Source of the DNA: Odiellus spinosus
Lineage: Eukaryota; Arthropoda; Arachnida; Opiliones; Phalangiidae
Direction of reading: 5' to 3'
DNA length: 64,000 nt
Assembly (NCBI GenBank): GCA_963920705.1
Contig: OY987239.1
Location: 12,635,004-12,699,003, forward strand
The position numbers and the translations under genes are program-made. Within the stretch, counting starts at the first letter, position 1, and each line of letters starts with the position of its first letter. Shown here in pieces: positions 23,673 through 34,142 of this stretch. The notes under the pieces are model-generated. The model did not search any database, was not told the DNA's origin, and was given only the letters and a program-made list of their open reading frames with translations.

Positions 23673-23678
23673 TTTATT
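23673..23678 (-). terminator. possible poly(A) signal for the minus-strand LolA-like gene
   Basis: AATAAA on the minus strand about 290 bp after the stop at 23969. It is the nearest canonical hexamer I noticed. Confidence 0.3.
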
Positions 23679-23968
23679 TAAGATAATGGTAATTATCGTT
23701 AATTACTACACTTATAGTTGTAGTAACTTAAGTATATTTTAAAATATGTTTAAAGTAAGGCAGTCACGAATTCCCACGAGATCCAAATATTAATTGAGTA
23801 GCATATTTTCGCGCGGTCTTTTTTCGTAAAAGTACTTGATACAGATCTCAAATTTTATCAACGTTTTAAGTCAAAACATTTTCACTTGAAATTACTAAAA
23901 AAAAAGTAACACGAATGGAGACAAGTTAAAATACAAATAAGTTAAAAAATTAACTTAAAAAATTAAAT

Positions 23969-26900
23969 TTAAATTCTTTGATATTTTGAACGAATGAAAT
24001 AAGTAATTATCATCCCAGATATAATTCCAGCAATCAGGGCCATACATAAATACACCACGAAATCATTGGTGACAATGGTGTTATTATTTTTTTGCAATGT
24101 GTCCGGTTTTTCGGCCGAATACTCTCTGAAGTAAATGCCATTCGGTGTTGCCATGAAGTGCGATTTTTCAATCATGTCAAGTACTTGTAATTGAGAGTAA
24201 ATAGATGATTTGTTGGTACTGGGAGGTGGTTTGACTTTAACTTGTAGTTGTAATGTACCGGGAATCGCTCCTAATTGAATTACCTAATTAATATAGAAGT
24301 AGAAAAAAAGAATAGAATTTTTTATCACGGAAAATTGTTTAGGCCTAATTAATTATTTGTGTTAGTGATTAGAGATAAGAATATATAACGGGTTAATCCA
24401 CCGAAAGTTTGACCCACATTTTAGCATATAACAATAAGATTAGATTACCTTTTGTCCAATTTTCCAGTTGATTTTAACTTTACCCTGGTCAATTGCTTTT
24501 TCAAGTCGCATTGTAACATATTGTAGCTCTTCTTCTTTAATTCGTATGTTTCTGGGTAATTTTGGGTGTCTCTCTAAGAGTGTAAAAGTGACCACCATTG
24601 GTTTTCGGATCTCTGGAACGTTCTAAAGTATACAAATTTACCCATAAAAACGTAGAAAGGAGGTGAATATGATTTTAAATGTCAGACATCGGCCCTGACA
24701 AATACTTGTAATATCTTTCCTTTGAATTAAGCTATGGACATGATTATTTTTGCGTAAAAAAATATGGTTTTTTAGACACATTTAGAACTCAGTTTCGGCT
24801 TTTTAAGCCTATTAGATTTTACGCAATCTTAATTTTAACAAAAGCTATGATAGTGTCAAACTCTGAACGGCCTTATGTCAACATTCTACTAATACTTGAA
24901 TATCTTCCGTTTGAATTAAGCGTAAAAAAATATGGTTTTTTAGACACATTTAGAACATAATCTCGGCTTTTTAAGCCTTTTAGATTTTACGCAATCTTCA
25001 TTCTAACAAAGTGTTCAGGGCAAAAGTGTTCAAAGTGTTCAGGGCAAAAGTGTTCGAAAGTGTTCGAAAGTGTTCGAAAGTGTTCGAAAGTGTTCGAAAG
25101 TGTTCGAAAGTGTTCGAAAGTGTTCGAAAGTGTTCGAAAGTGTTCGAAAGTGTTCGAAAGTGTTCGAAAGTGTTCGAAAGTGTTCGAAAGTGTTCGAAAG
25201 TGTTCGAAAGTGTTCGAAAGTGTTCGAAAGTGTTCGAAAGTGTTCGAAAGTGTTCGAAAGTGTTCGAAAGTGTTCGAAAGTGTTCGAAAGTGTTCGAAAG
25301 TGTTCGAAAGTGTTCGAAAGTGTTCGAAAGTGTTCGAAAGTGTTCGAAAGTGTTCGAAAGTGTTCGAAAGTGTTCGAAAGTGTTCGAAAGTGTTCGAAAG
25401 TGTTCGAAAGTGTTCGAAAGTGTTCGAAAGTGTTCGAAAGTGTTCGAAAGTGTTCGAAAGTGTTCGAAAGTGTTCGAAAGTGTTCGAAAGTGTTCGAAAG
25501 TGTTCGAAAGTGTTCGAAAGTGTTCGAAAGTGTTCGAAAGTGTTCGAAAGTGTTCGAAAGTGTTCGAAAGTGTTCGAAAGTGTTCGAAAGTGTTCGAAAG
25601 TGTTCGAAAGTGTTCGAAAGTGTTCGAAAGTGTTCGAAAGTGTTCAGGGCAAAACACTCTGAACGGCTTCTAACTCCGTACACCAATAATAATTACTTAC
25701 AGTTCTTACTGAAGTTACCCTTAAAGAGGTTGGATTCAAGACCGTTGTATTAGTGATAGCCGATTTCCAGACGCTGTTGAAATAAAAATTACTTGTTTCG
25801 TTGGTTATGGCTTTTTCAACATCTGGACTTACTGCAATAGAAAATAATATTCTTTATTTCATTTTGATATAATTAAATTAGTTTAAATATTAGTACATTT
25901 GACTTGAAACTGCATTAACGCGCGATGATTGTCAGAGAAACAAGGTGTTATGTCAAAAACCATTGTATCCAAATAAGCCAAATCTGGTTTTCTAACATTA
26001 TAAAATTGGTATGATAGCTGACTTCCTTCAAATAACCAATCAATGTCCGACGTTTTATTCAAATTGGTGACTGTTATCCTTAAACTGACCAATGGTAGAC
26101 TATTTCCTAGGTACGTTACGTTCTGTTGAATAATTAATACAGGTAAAATTATCGTAAAATAAATTTGATACGTAAATTAGAATAATTTTGTTATGTTGTT
26201 ACCTGACCATCTGCTAAGCACCATTCCCAAACTGAGGTAATTTCATTGTCTTGAATACCGGGCGGCCAGTTGTTACGAACTGTTTGATAGATTGCGCAAG
26301 GAATACCCCTTTCTGTAGTCTGCAATTAATACACCAAAAGTTAATTAATTATATTAATTAAACTGAAAATAAAGAGGTCATGTTGAAGCTCTGTCCACCA
26401 CAATTGAAGTATTATTATTATTATTATAAGTGTGTACTCTTCATGACGTGATCCCCTATTTATTACAACTCGTAGAGTTCGTACCATTCCAGTTTTGACG
26501 TACTGAAATTTGTCAGTTCCGAATAAACCCTTCAAGGTGTAGGAATTAGGATTGTTATGATCTATGATGAATTCAGGCAGAAATTTAAATCTTTTCAAAT
26601 CATCTTCTACTGTCTCTGATTTAGTCTTAGTTGTATCGTCCAATGGATAGGAGTAATAAGCACCTGTGTATTTAAGAATAGGCCAATCAGTGCAAGGTTT
26701 CGTGCAGTGAAAAATTAAATTTAAGCCTAACCTTGTTCGGCTGTAAAAATTGTGCGTAATGTTGTTACAGATATTTGTGGTTCTTCACGGATGTATTTAT
26801 CAACTTGGACTAATTTTCTAGTAGTGTCCATCCAAAACTGTACCGAAATAGAGTTAGTGGATAGAAGATTTGAAGATTTATTCTCTGAAATAAATAAGTT

Positions 26901-29578
26901 CTTGGTATAATTACGTCAATATAGTTTCTTGTGGATGAATTTCCGTTAATCATAAATTCAGCGTTAAACGAAATAGATTTTGAATTATCTAAATCCGTAA
27001 ATGGGGTCTCAATGTCTTTAACTCCAGGACAGGAAACGCCTCGAATTGGCTAGAATTAAAAAACATTTAAATAAATATCAAAAGTCTATGACTTCGTTCC
27101 ATAAAAGTAAACAACGCCCCTTATCTGAAATACTATTAGTAGAGGTCCCCTTACAGTTTTGTTTCATTGCCCATCACCAGAAGCCGATGAAACCCTCCTT
27201 TGAAGTCTATTACTCCCTGGTCTTGTCTACCCCTCTCTGTATGGGTTAGTTTCAAAAAGCGCGATGCGTACGCCTCCTAACGGTAGATATTTTCGGAGCG
27301 GGAGTTCGTCCAGCGAATATCTCTAGCAGCCTCGGAGTTCGTCAAAAAAACGTCGTCGTTTGTGGAGAGAGAGAATTTCCAATTTTCCGTAGACAGGGGG
27401 GTATGAAGTAGGACCCCTCCGATCTCGTAAAATTGTGAATTTTACCCATACAGAGAGGAGCGCTATATCGAACATTAGAGTAGTAGACTTCAAAGGAGGG
27501 TTTCATCTATTTCTGCCATCACTAAAATTAGCCAAAAAAGTCATCACCCCTGTCTGGCTCGAGTGGTTTGGACTCTTCAGCTCGATATTTTGAGTCGGGA
27601 CTGAGAGAGTTGGAATTTAGGCGGGCCGCGCTTGGCAGAGTGTCGGTTCCTCCATTCACTATTTACACTAGCGACCCCTAGAGTGTCTCGAATCTGCCGT
27701 TACGTTTAACCGGACCTTCACTAATAATATTTAAGTAGGCGTTGTTTCACGCTTAAACTTACCAGAAACATATCCTGGTTAATGTCGTTATGAAAGAATC
27801 CAAACAAATTGATATTACGAACAGTTACTCGAGGTAGAACTTCTGGTAGATGTTCTATCTTATCAATTTTAAAACCAAGAGGTACGGTTTTGAATACAGA
27901 AGGCGACGTTTGAGTCCCATCTGTAAATAATAAGCACCGAACTTTCCAGATAATTATTATTGGCTATGGTGATTTATAATTTAATTATATTTAAGATTAA
28001 TTTATGATTGCTACTTCGTGGTTTAATAAAAATAGTTTTTATGCCTTTGCTGATTAATTAAGCTACTTATGAAATAAATTATAGACTTTTGGTATTAATT
28101 ATAATTACCAGACCAAGCAGACTTTATTTCGTATCTAACTGGTATGCCATTTTCAGTTGTGTCTATGTCGTGTTCGTAATTAAGAGCTGAAATTCCTCTG
28201 TAATCAGCTTTTTCGCCCCATTTTGTCAGATATTTATCTTCCAGATTCAATAATTGTCTAATTGGCAAGACTTCGTGTTTTCCAATTAGTTGGTAGATTT
28301 TCCACGGTAATTCCGCATTTTTGAAATCGGATTCATTCAATTCAACACATTCTGCGTTAATTATAAGAGGGTTGGAAAATTAAAATCTAAGCCTTGGATT
28401 AATTAAAATGGATATAAATTAAACCTAGTGTTTTGGAGATTTTTGGGGAATTTGAAGGGTTTTGTTTGGGGGGTTTGAAGGGTTTTGTTTGGGGGGTTTG
28501 AAGGGTTTTGTTTGGGGGGTTTGAAGGGTTTTGTTTGGGGGGTTTGAAGGGTTTTGTTTTGGGGGGTTTGAAGGGTTTTGTTTTGGGGGGTTTGAAGGGT
28601 TTTGTTTTGGGGGGTTTGAAGGGTTTTGTTTTGGGGGGTTTGAAGGGTTTTGTTTTGGGGGGTTTGAAGGGTTTTGTTTTGGGGGGTTTGAAGGATTTTG
28701 TTTTGGGGGGTTTGAAGGATTTTGTTTTGGGGGGTTTGAAGGATTTTGTTTTGGGGGGTTTGAAGGATTTTGTTTTGGGGGGTTTGAAGGATTTTGTTTT
28801 GGGGGGTTTGAAGGATTTTGTTTTGGGGGGTTTGAAGGATTTTGTTTTGGGGAGTTTGAAGGATTTTGTTTTGGGGGGTTTGAAGGATTTTGTTTTGGGG
28901 GGTTTGAAGGATTTTGTTTTGGGGGGTTTGAAGGATTTTGTTTTGGGGGGTTTGAAGGATTTTGTTTTGGGGGGTTTGAAGGATTTTGTTTTGGGGGGTT
29001 TGAAGGGTTTTGTTTTGGGGAATTTGAAGGGTTTTGTTTTGGGGAATTTGAAGGGTTTTGTTTTGGGGAATTTGAAGGGTTTTGTTTTGGGGGGTTTGAA
29101 GGATTTTGTCACGTGATTGTCCGAATGTGAATTACTTTCTATAAATACCTGGTTGTCCAAAACCATCCTTGTAAGTCAGCAACCAATATTGGTTTGTATT
29201 CAAATCTTCAAAAACAGTCGCGTTGGTTCCCTCAAAATAATACATCATGGAAGAGCGTCCACTATCCTTGTCGTAATTTTCTTCTATGTACATTTTTGAC
29301 TTGGTATTTGGACCCAAAAATTCTTCCGGGTACTTGTAGATAATTTCACCCATAGTTCTGTAACTACCTTCGACTTTTGGAACATTGGGCTTAGCTGAAA
29401 TCATTAATAATGTAGGATAAAAAAACCTTAACATATCACGAAAACATTGAAATTTAGAATCTATTTCAGAAATAACAATTAAATTTAAATTAATTTACAT
29501 ACCTTGACCATTCACCAAATTAACGCATAACATTAAACATTTAATTATAATTAACTTCCTCGCTTTAATAACATTCAT
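23969..29578 (-). CDS. Type I membrane protein with probable LolA-like modules, 716 aa, 12 exons (paralog of the 16172-23000 gene)
   Basis: Exons in transcription order: 29503-29578, 29149-29394, 28109-28351, 27763-27920, 26915-27049, 26732-26882, 26485-26663, 26203-26319, 25897-26122, 25701-25831, 24449-24622, 23969-24283. Total 2,151 nt with all phases consistent. Exon 1 is a signal peptide (IIIKCLMLCVNLVNG). Alignable landmarks shared with the paralog are PIRGVSCPGVKD, ERGIPC, VWEWC and LLERHPKLP. One C-terminal helix (about residues 687-709) and tail RSKYQRI. Exon 9 corresponds to exons 9 and 10 of the paralog, so one intron was lost here or gained there. The introns are expanded by the G-rich minisatellite (intron 2), MITE A (intron 4) and a 10-bp satellite (intron 10). 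Tail-to-tail orientation suggests an inverted duplication. Function unknown. Confidence 0.82.
24690..25010. repeat. Two tandem ~180-bp copies next to the 10-bp satellite
   Basis: 24700-24855 and 24885-25008 share TATGGTTTTTTAGACACATT, CGGCTTTTTAAGCC and TAGATTTTACGCAATCTT. The phrase CTCTGAACGGC occurs between them and again right after the satellite (25657), so the satellite grew inside a duplicated segment. Confidence 0.75.
25050..25645. repeat. 10-bp satellite S1 (GTGTTCGAAA)n
   Basis: About 60 near-identical 10-bp units, flanked on both sides by GTGTTCAGGGCAAAA. Intronic to the minus-strand LolA-like gene (intron 10). The unit read on the minus strand, ACACTTTCGA, is the same as one block of the large array at 40.1-40.8 kb. 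Confidence 0.97.
27178..27515 (+). mobile_element. MITE A, copy 7
   Basis: Full-length copy in intron 4 of the minus-strand LolA-like gene. TSD CCATCAC at 27171-27177 and 27516-27522. Confidence 0.94.
28428..29107. repeat. 23/24-bp G-rich minisatellite S2
   Basis: About 28 units of TTTTGGGGGGTTTGAAGG plus GTTTTG or ATTTTG. The first units lack one T (23 bp). Five units have GGGGAA or GGGGAG in place of the G6 run. Intronic (intron 2 of the minus-strand LolA-like gene), ending about 40 bp from its exon 2. The G6-GGG-G6 spacing could form G-quadruplexes on the plus strand. Confidence 0.96.
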
Positions 29579-30045
29579 TTTTTGACAATATTGGTGTTCA
29601 TACGAGTTAATGGAGTTAGTTACACCTCCAGAAAAATTCCATTGTGTTTTGAGCTTAACTTTGTTCAAAGAGGAACTGCATAATCTTAATCGGCAAAATT
29701 TGTCTATAACAATGCGAAATCCAAATATCTCTTTCACAAGTATTCAAGATTAGATTAAAAACTACTCTTGTATTGTTGCTAATGATCTACAAAAACAGGT
29801 TAACACTTATTAGTATATACAAAGTTGAATAAACGCTAAGAAAAATTAATATTCGGGTCACAAGGGGTCAAGTAATGGACATAAACCTAAAAAAATTACA
29901 ATTTTCAAACTAATTTCACAAAATATTATCATAAGTCTAATTATTCATCCATAACTCATTCCTGTTGACAGGATATCCTAGCATTCATTGGGAGAGGTTA
30001 AAGCTACCACAACTAGATGCATTAGAGTCGCGAGATTAGCCCACC
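29579..30045. other. 5' flank of the minus-strand LolA-like gene
   Basis: AT-rich with no recognised element. It probably holds the promoter and 5' UTR of the gene starting at 29578, but no core motif can be assigned. Confidence 0.35.
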
Positions 30046-30052
30046 TTAACAC

Positions 30053-30389
30053 CAGAAGCCGATGAAACCCTCCTTTGAAGTCTATTACTCCCGGGTCTTG
30101 TCTACCCCTCTCTGTATGGGTTATTCTCAAAAGGCGCGATTCGTACGCCTCCTAACGCTAGATATTTTCGGAGCGATAGCTCCTCGAGCGAATATCTCTA
30201 GCAGCCTCGGAGTTCGTCAAAAAAACGTCGTCGTTTGTGGAGAGAGAGAATTTCCAATTTTCCGTAGACAGGGGGGATGAAGTAGGACCCCTCCGATCTC
30301 GTAAAATTGTGAATTTTACCCATACAGAGAGGAGCGCTATATGGAACATTGGAGTAGTAGACTTCAAAGGAGGGTTTCATCGGCTTCTG
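30053..30389 (+). mobile_element. MITE A, copy 8
   Basis: Full-length copy, TSD TTAACAC at 30046-30052 and 30390-30396. The interior has several changes, including TTATTCTCAAAAGG for TTAGTTTCAAAAAG. Confidence 0.94.
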
Positions 30390-30471
30390 TTAACACTAAA
30401 ACGACCGTAGTTTCTAACTTACGGGTGAATTAATAGACTTATGATATTATATTATGATAATTTAACATAGT

Positions 30472-30763
30472 CAAGAAGGATCAGATAAGGAGAGGAAAAG
30501 TGGGGCTGCGTTGAGTTAGAGAGAGAAGAGCCAACCTCCCACTCGGGTGGAAAGGGGGGATAGGAAATTCTCGAGGTAAACTGTTGTCACGTGGTCGCTA
30601 GCTAGCGCGTCTCGTAAAGGATTCGTTTTACCCACGTGACAACAATTTACCACGAAGCATCTCTACCCCCGTCTGTCCCTCGTTCTCCCAGAGTGGGAGT
30701 TTAGGCCGACGCGGTAGGAGCCGCGCCGTTCCCACTTTTCCTCTCCTTATCTGATCCTTCTTG
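30472..30763 (-). mobile_element. MITE B, copy 1, at the end of a coding exon
   Basis: 292 bp with TIRs CAAGAAGGATCAGATAAGGA continuing GAGGAAAAGTGGG (33 bp). Imperfectly palindromic through to a centre GCTAGCTAGC. TSD ACATAGT at 30465-30471 and 30764-30770. The other copy is at 47936. Confidence 0.94.
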
Positions 30764-32730
30764 ACATAGTCCAACCAGTTTCTTTCTGTCTTCTTTTAAT
30801 CTAAGTTTCAACTCGTAAAGCTTATCGACAAATTCTTTGTCTTGTTGAATATGAGCCAATTTTGTTAGTCTTAGTTTAACATTAATTGGATCCAATTCCA
30901 GTAACTGACTGAATTTAATTAAAACATTTTCCAACGCACTGTCATGTTTTTCATCAATGTTTAAAAAATATTCTAAGGGTATTTGATACCTCGCGTGTTC
31001 TCCACGAGTTTCGTCCCACATAATTATTCGATAAGACGTTTGTCCACGGAATAGCTTTAACTCTGCCACTAAATGGTCTACAGTTTTTTTGTACCAAATT
31101 TCGTAATTTCCAAGGAAAGAGAATTTACCCATGAGATTCATGTTTTGAAACGAACCACCGACATAGTAACCCATTCTAAATGTGCATTCATTGTTCAATT
31201 TCTGGACGTAATTAGCTTCGATGTAATTCTCGTTCAGACAAGTAAAGGTTACTCGCCTATTATCGTTGATATCCATACTCGTTACCGTTGGTTCTAGATT
31301 ATCCAACATTACAATCGCTGGGTTAGTTACGCCAAAACCAACTTCGAATAAAATAAAACCGATTCTTTGATTCAAATGAAATTTAATTGTGACAACGGCG
31401 TGTTCATTTAGTTCAACGAAATAATGATAATTCTTCATCATCTCCTTGGTAATTTTTAAAGCAAAATTATTCATATCCCAAGTACTAGATGATACGTAAA
31501 TTGCTTCGCAAATATTTGGGTATTCTTTACACAAACCTCTACGCAAAATTTCTTTCATCTTTAAAGAAATTAATTATAATTAATTATAATTATTGTAAAT
31601 TATTTAAGCTGTTTTCCCTAGAGCTCGGAATTCGTATATTTTTATTAATAATCCTGGTCGATTTCCAAAACCGGAAGTCTAGAAAACCTCGCGAAAATTT
31701 TGGCGGGGAAAACTTTTTGTCACGTGATCGTCCGCCATCTTTTTGTAGTGTGAAAATAGCTACAGACTAACCAACGCCTCCTATACTTTATCATATAGGA
31801 AACGTTGGACTAACAACTTGAATTTGGTTTGTGGGAAATAAAATTAGAAATAGTCTGGCAACCTGTTACTACAAAAAGATGGCGGCGCGGCTATGAGACA
31901 AGGGCCCATTTCCGGCAAATCGACCAGGACTATTGGATAAAATCTACTAAATTCTGATGTTATATTATCCGTTTGATTAAAACATAGACTAATTTTCATT
32001 CGGGTTAACTTTATTCGGAGATAAAGTAACAAAACCTAATCCATTATCCAAAAATAGTCTTAGAATATTATCCCAGTTAATACGTTCGGATAAAAAAAAA
32101 ATTCAAAATTTATTTTCCTTAAAAAAAAACGAATAAAAAGATGATTTAAAATCTTATCGTTTTATTTCTATCCTTCGAATTAAAAGTCAATTTGAAATAT
32201 TTTCTTATATTTTAGACTCTGGAAAGGCGAATTATCCATCGTTATACGTGTTGAAAACGAGTAATTTGTAGGTAGATAAAGCGGCGAAGGCTTATCTTGG
32301 GGTAAACCATTTAACAATTATACGAATATAGAAATTTCATTGTTTTAGTTACGAACAATTTATCCAAAAATATCTGAAAATATACGAGTAACGGAAGATA
32401 ATGGATCGATCCAATTCAGAGCTCTAATTTTCCCTGTATTTAAATAATTAGAATGTGTAGGACTACCTTTAGTGTTCTACCTCTACAGACTGTTGTATTT
32501 TCATCCAAATGTGGTTCCGGATAATGATGGTAAAAATCGTAGAGAGGTTTATCCTGGGATTTAAAAGCGTCGTAAAAATCACAGAACACATTTCCACGAT
32601 CTCGTCCACGATCGGGTAACATTTTATCCAAAGTTAATTTACATTTAGATACAAATATTTCCAATGCCGAATTATTTTTAAAACTCATCATTGAAATATC
32701 ATAAGTCCAAGATTTTAAATTAACTTTCAT
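30701..32730 (-). CDS. Uncharacterised two-exon protein, 373 aa, C-terminus supplied by MITE B
   Basis: Exon 1 32467-32730 (ATG after an in-frame TGA) and exon 2 30701-31558, joined by TAAAG|GTAGTC and CTTTAAAG| in phase 0. I do not recognise the family. There is no signal peptide or membrane helix. The middle has a hydrophobic beta-rich stretch (GFILFEVGFGV) and WYKKTVDHLVAELKLF; the last part is charged and probably helical (KFVDKLYELKLRLKEDRKK style). The last 20 codons come from the inserted MITE B: the 7-bp duplication falls on codons for Leu and Cys immediately before the original TAA. The 0.9-kb intron is filled by element F copy 2. It could be an ordinary cellular gene or a captured one; the sequence gives no evidence either way. 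Confidence 0.7.
31619..32429 (-). mobile_element. TIR element F, copy 2, with an inner insertion
   Basis: Inverted relative to copy 1 at 17577. The outer ends AGAGCTCGGAATT and CAGAGCTCT are present. About 260 bp (31650-31912) interrupt it, with their own inverted ends TCCTGGTCGATTT and AAATCGACCAGGA. It makes up most of the intron of the 30701-32730 gene. Confidence 0.72.
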
Positions 32731-32884
32731 GTTGAACTTTCAATTACACCAAACATTGAATTGTTCAAATGATAAACTCAGTATAAGCTTTAAATTACGA
32801 ACAAAATAACCGCGCCCATAATTGGTGTGGGTTGGTTGATTGGAATTTGCTAGTAGGTAGATTTTTGTCAATATAAAATGCTTA

Positions 32885-33672
32885 TACAGGGTGTTTCGAA
32901 AATGGTGGTAGTGAGTTCTATCAGAGGTATATAATAACCCCCTTTCTGGGGAAAGTATGAAAGGTAGGCAAAATCGACGAACGAGTGCCCGGCGTAAATC
33001 GCGGCGGATCGACACACCGCTTTACTCCCAAAAAATAGTTACACCATTTTGAACCACACTAAATTTTCCCTACGCGCGCTTCCGGAACTCGCGAGCCGAA
33101 GTCAACCTTCGACTCCATTTTAACGGACAGCCTGACTCCCGAGACAGGAAGTTCTAAACGCAAATCGAGCCGTCTTGTTTATACAAAGAGCATTTACTAG
33201 AGTAGCGACATTGAGAAGTCCAGCGCGAGCTAGTGGCCTAGATAGTTAGCAGCGGGCTCTCGTTGTTCGTGATTTTTAGCATTGGTAGTATAGGGGCTTT
33301 CATTCTTCCCCCCGAAGGGGGCTATTATATACCTCTGGTTCTATGGGTCATTTTAAGTCGAAAATGTTCTATGACGTTTTGTCGTACGGGGCGCCGTTTA
33401 AGAGTTACGAAATGATTCGTGTATGGATGACCCCTTAACGCGCATTAATAAACGTATACGTTTAATTATTTAGCTTGTTTTTAAAAGCATTGATTTTTAT
33501 TTGCATTGAGTATACGTTTATATTAAAGTTAAGGGATCATCCATACATGATTCGTTTCGTAACTCTTAAACGGCGCCCCGTACGACAAAACGTCATAGAA
33601 CATTTTCGTCTTAAAATGACCCATAGAACCCATTGCAGCTCGGTCCTACCACCATTTTTAAAACTATCTGTA
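32885..33672 (+). mobile_element. Foldback / mariner-like element G, interrupted by MITE C
   Basis: Ends TACAGGGTGTTTCGAAAATG and the diverged complement ATTTTTAAAACTATCTGTA, next to TA dinucleotides. Two ~100-bp arms (33340-33440 and 33530-33630) are near-perfect inverted copies around GTACGGGGCGCCGTTTAAGA. No transposase ORF, so non-autonomous. The mariner assignment rests only on the TA borders. Confidence 0.65.
32922..33337 (+). mobile_element. MITE C, copy 3
   Basis: Full-length copy inserted into element G. TSD GTTCTAT at 32915-32921 and 33338-33344. Removing it and one TSD rejoins the left arm of G. Confidence 0.94.
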
Positions 33673-34142
33673 TAATTTTAATTAAACATCTAGATTAAAG
33701 TGACGCTGTTCTTTCGTACAAATTAAAATAAAGAAAATTTATTTTGTATCTTTTACACAATATATTTTTGAGTATTTTTATCCATTGAATCACATTTCAA
33801 TCCATACAATTTAACAACCCCCCTCATCTTAATACTATGATTAAATTTAATTAGTACCACCTACTTAGTTCCAATCTCGACCGCTAGGGAGAGGGAAATT
33901 TCCAATTCAGTACCTTGACCTTGAATGTTAAGTCTCTCCTGAGGAAAATGCTCTGACAACGTAACTTTCAGAATCACGTACCAATCATAATAAGCCTTGT
34001 AGTAAACTTGAAGCGTGATTAACATACGCTATTGGATATAAAACTAGAAAAGTGTTGCAACTAAGTACCATTGTGGGAATGAAACTTTAAATATTTTAAA
34101 TATAAAATAAATTAAATGAGTGTTTAATTTGGATAGGTTTGG
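33673..34142. other. 3' flank of the LRR gene
   Basis: AT-rich, no repeat family recognised. It should include the 3' UTR of the minus-strand LRR gene. Confidence 0.35.

Noticed and set aside
25050-25645. CRISPR array
   Set aside because: Pure tandem repeat without spacers in a eukaryotic genome; the same holds for the other arrays.
24998-25753. ~200-codon ORFs over satellite S1
   Set aside because: Intronic 10-bp repeat; the same peptide appears in several frames.
28399-29166. FKPPKTKS-type repeat ORF of 255 codons on the minus strand
   Set aside because: It lies in an intron of the minus-strand LolA-like gene and all codons come from the 24-bp repeat.
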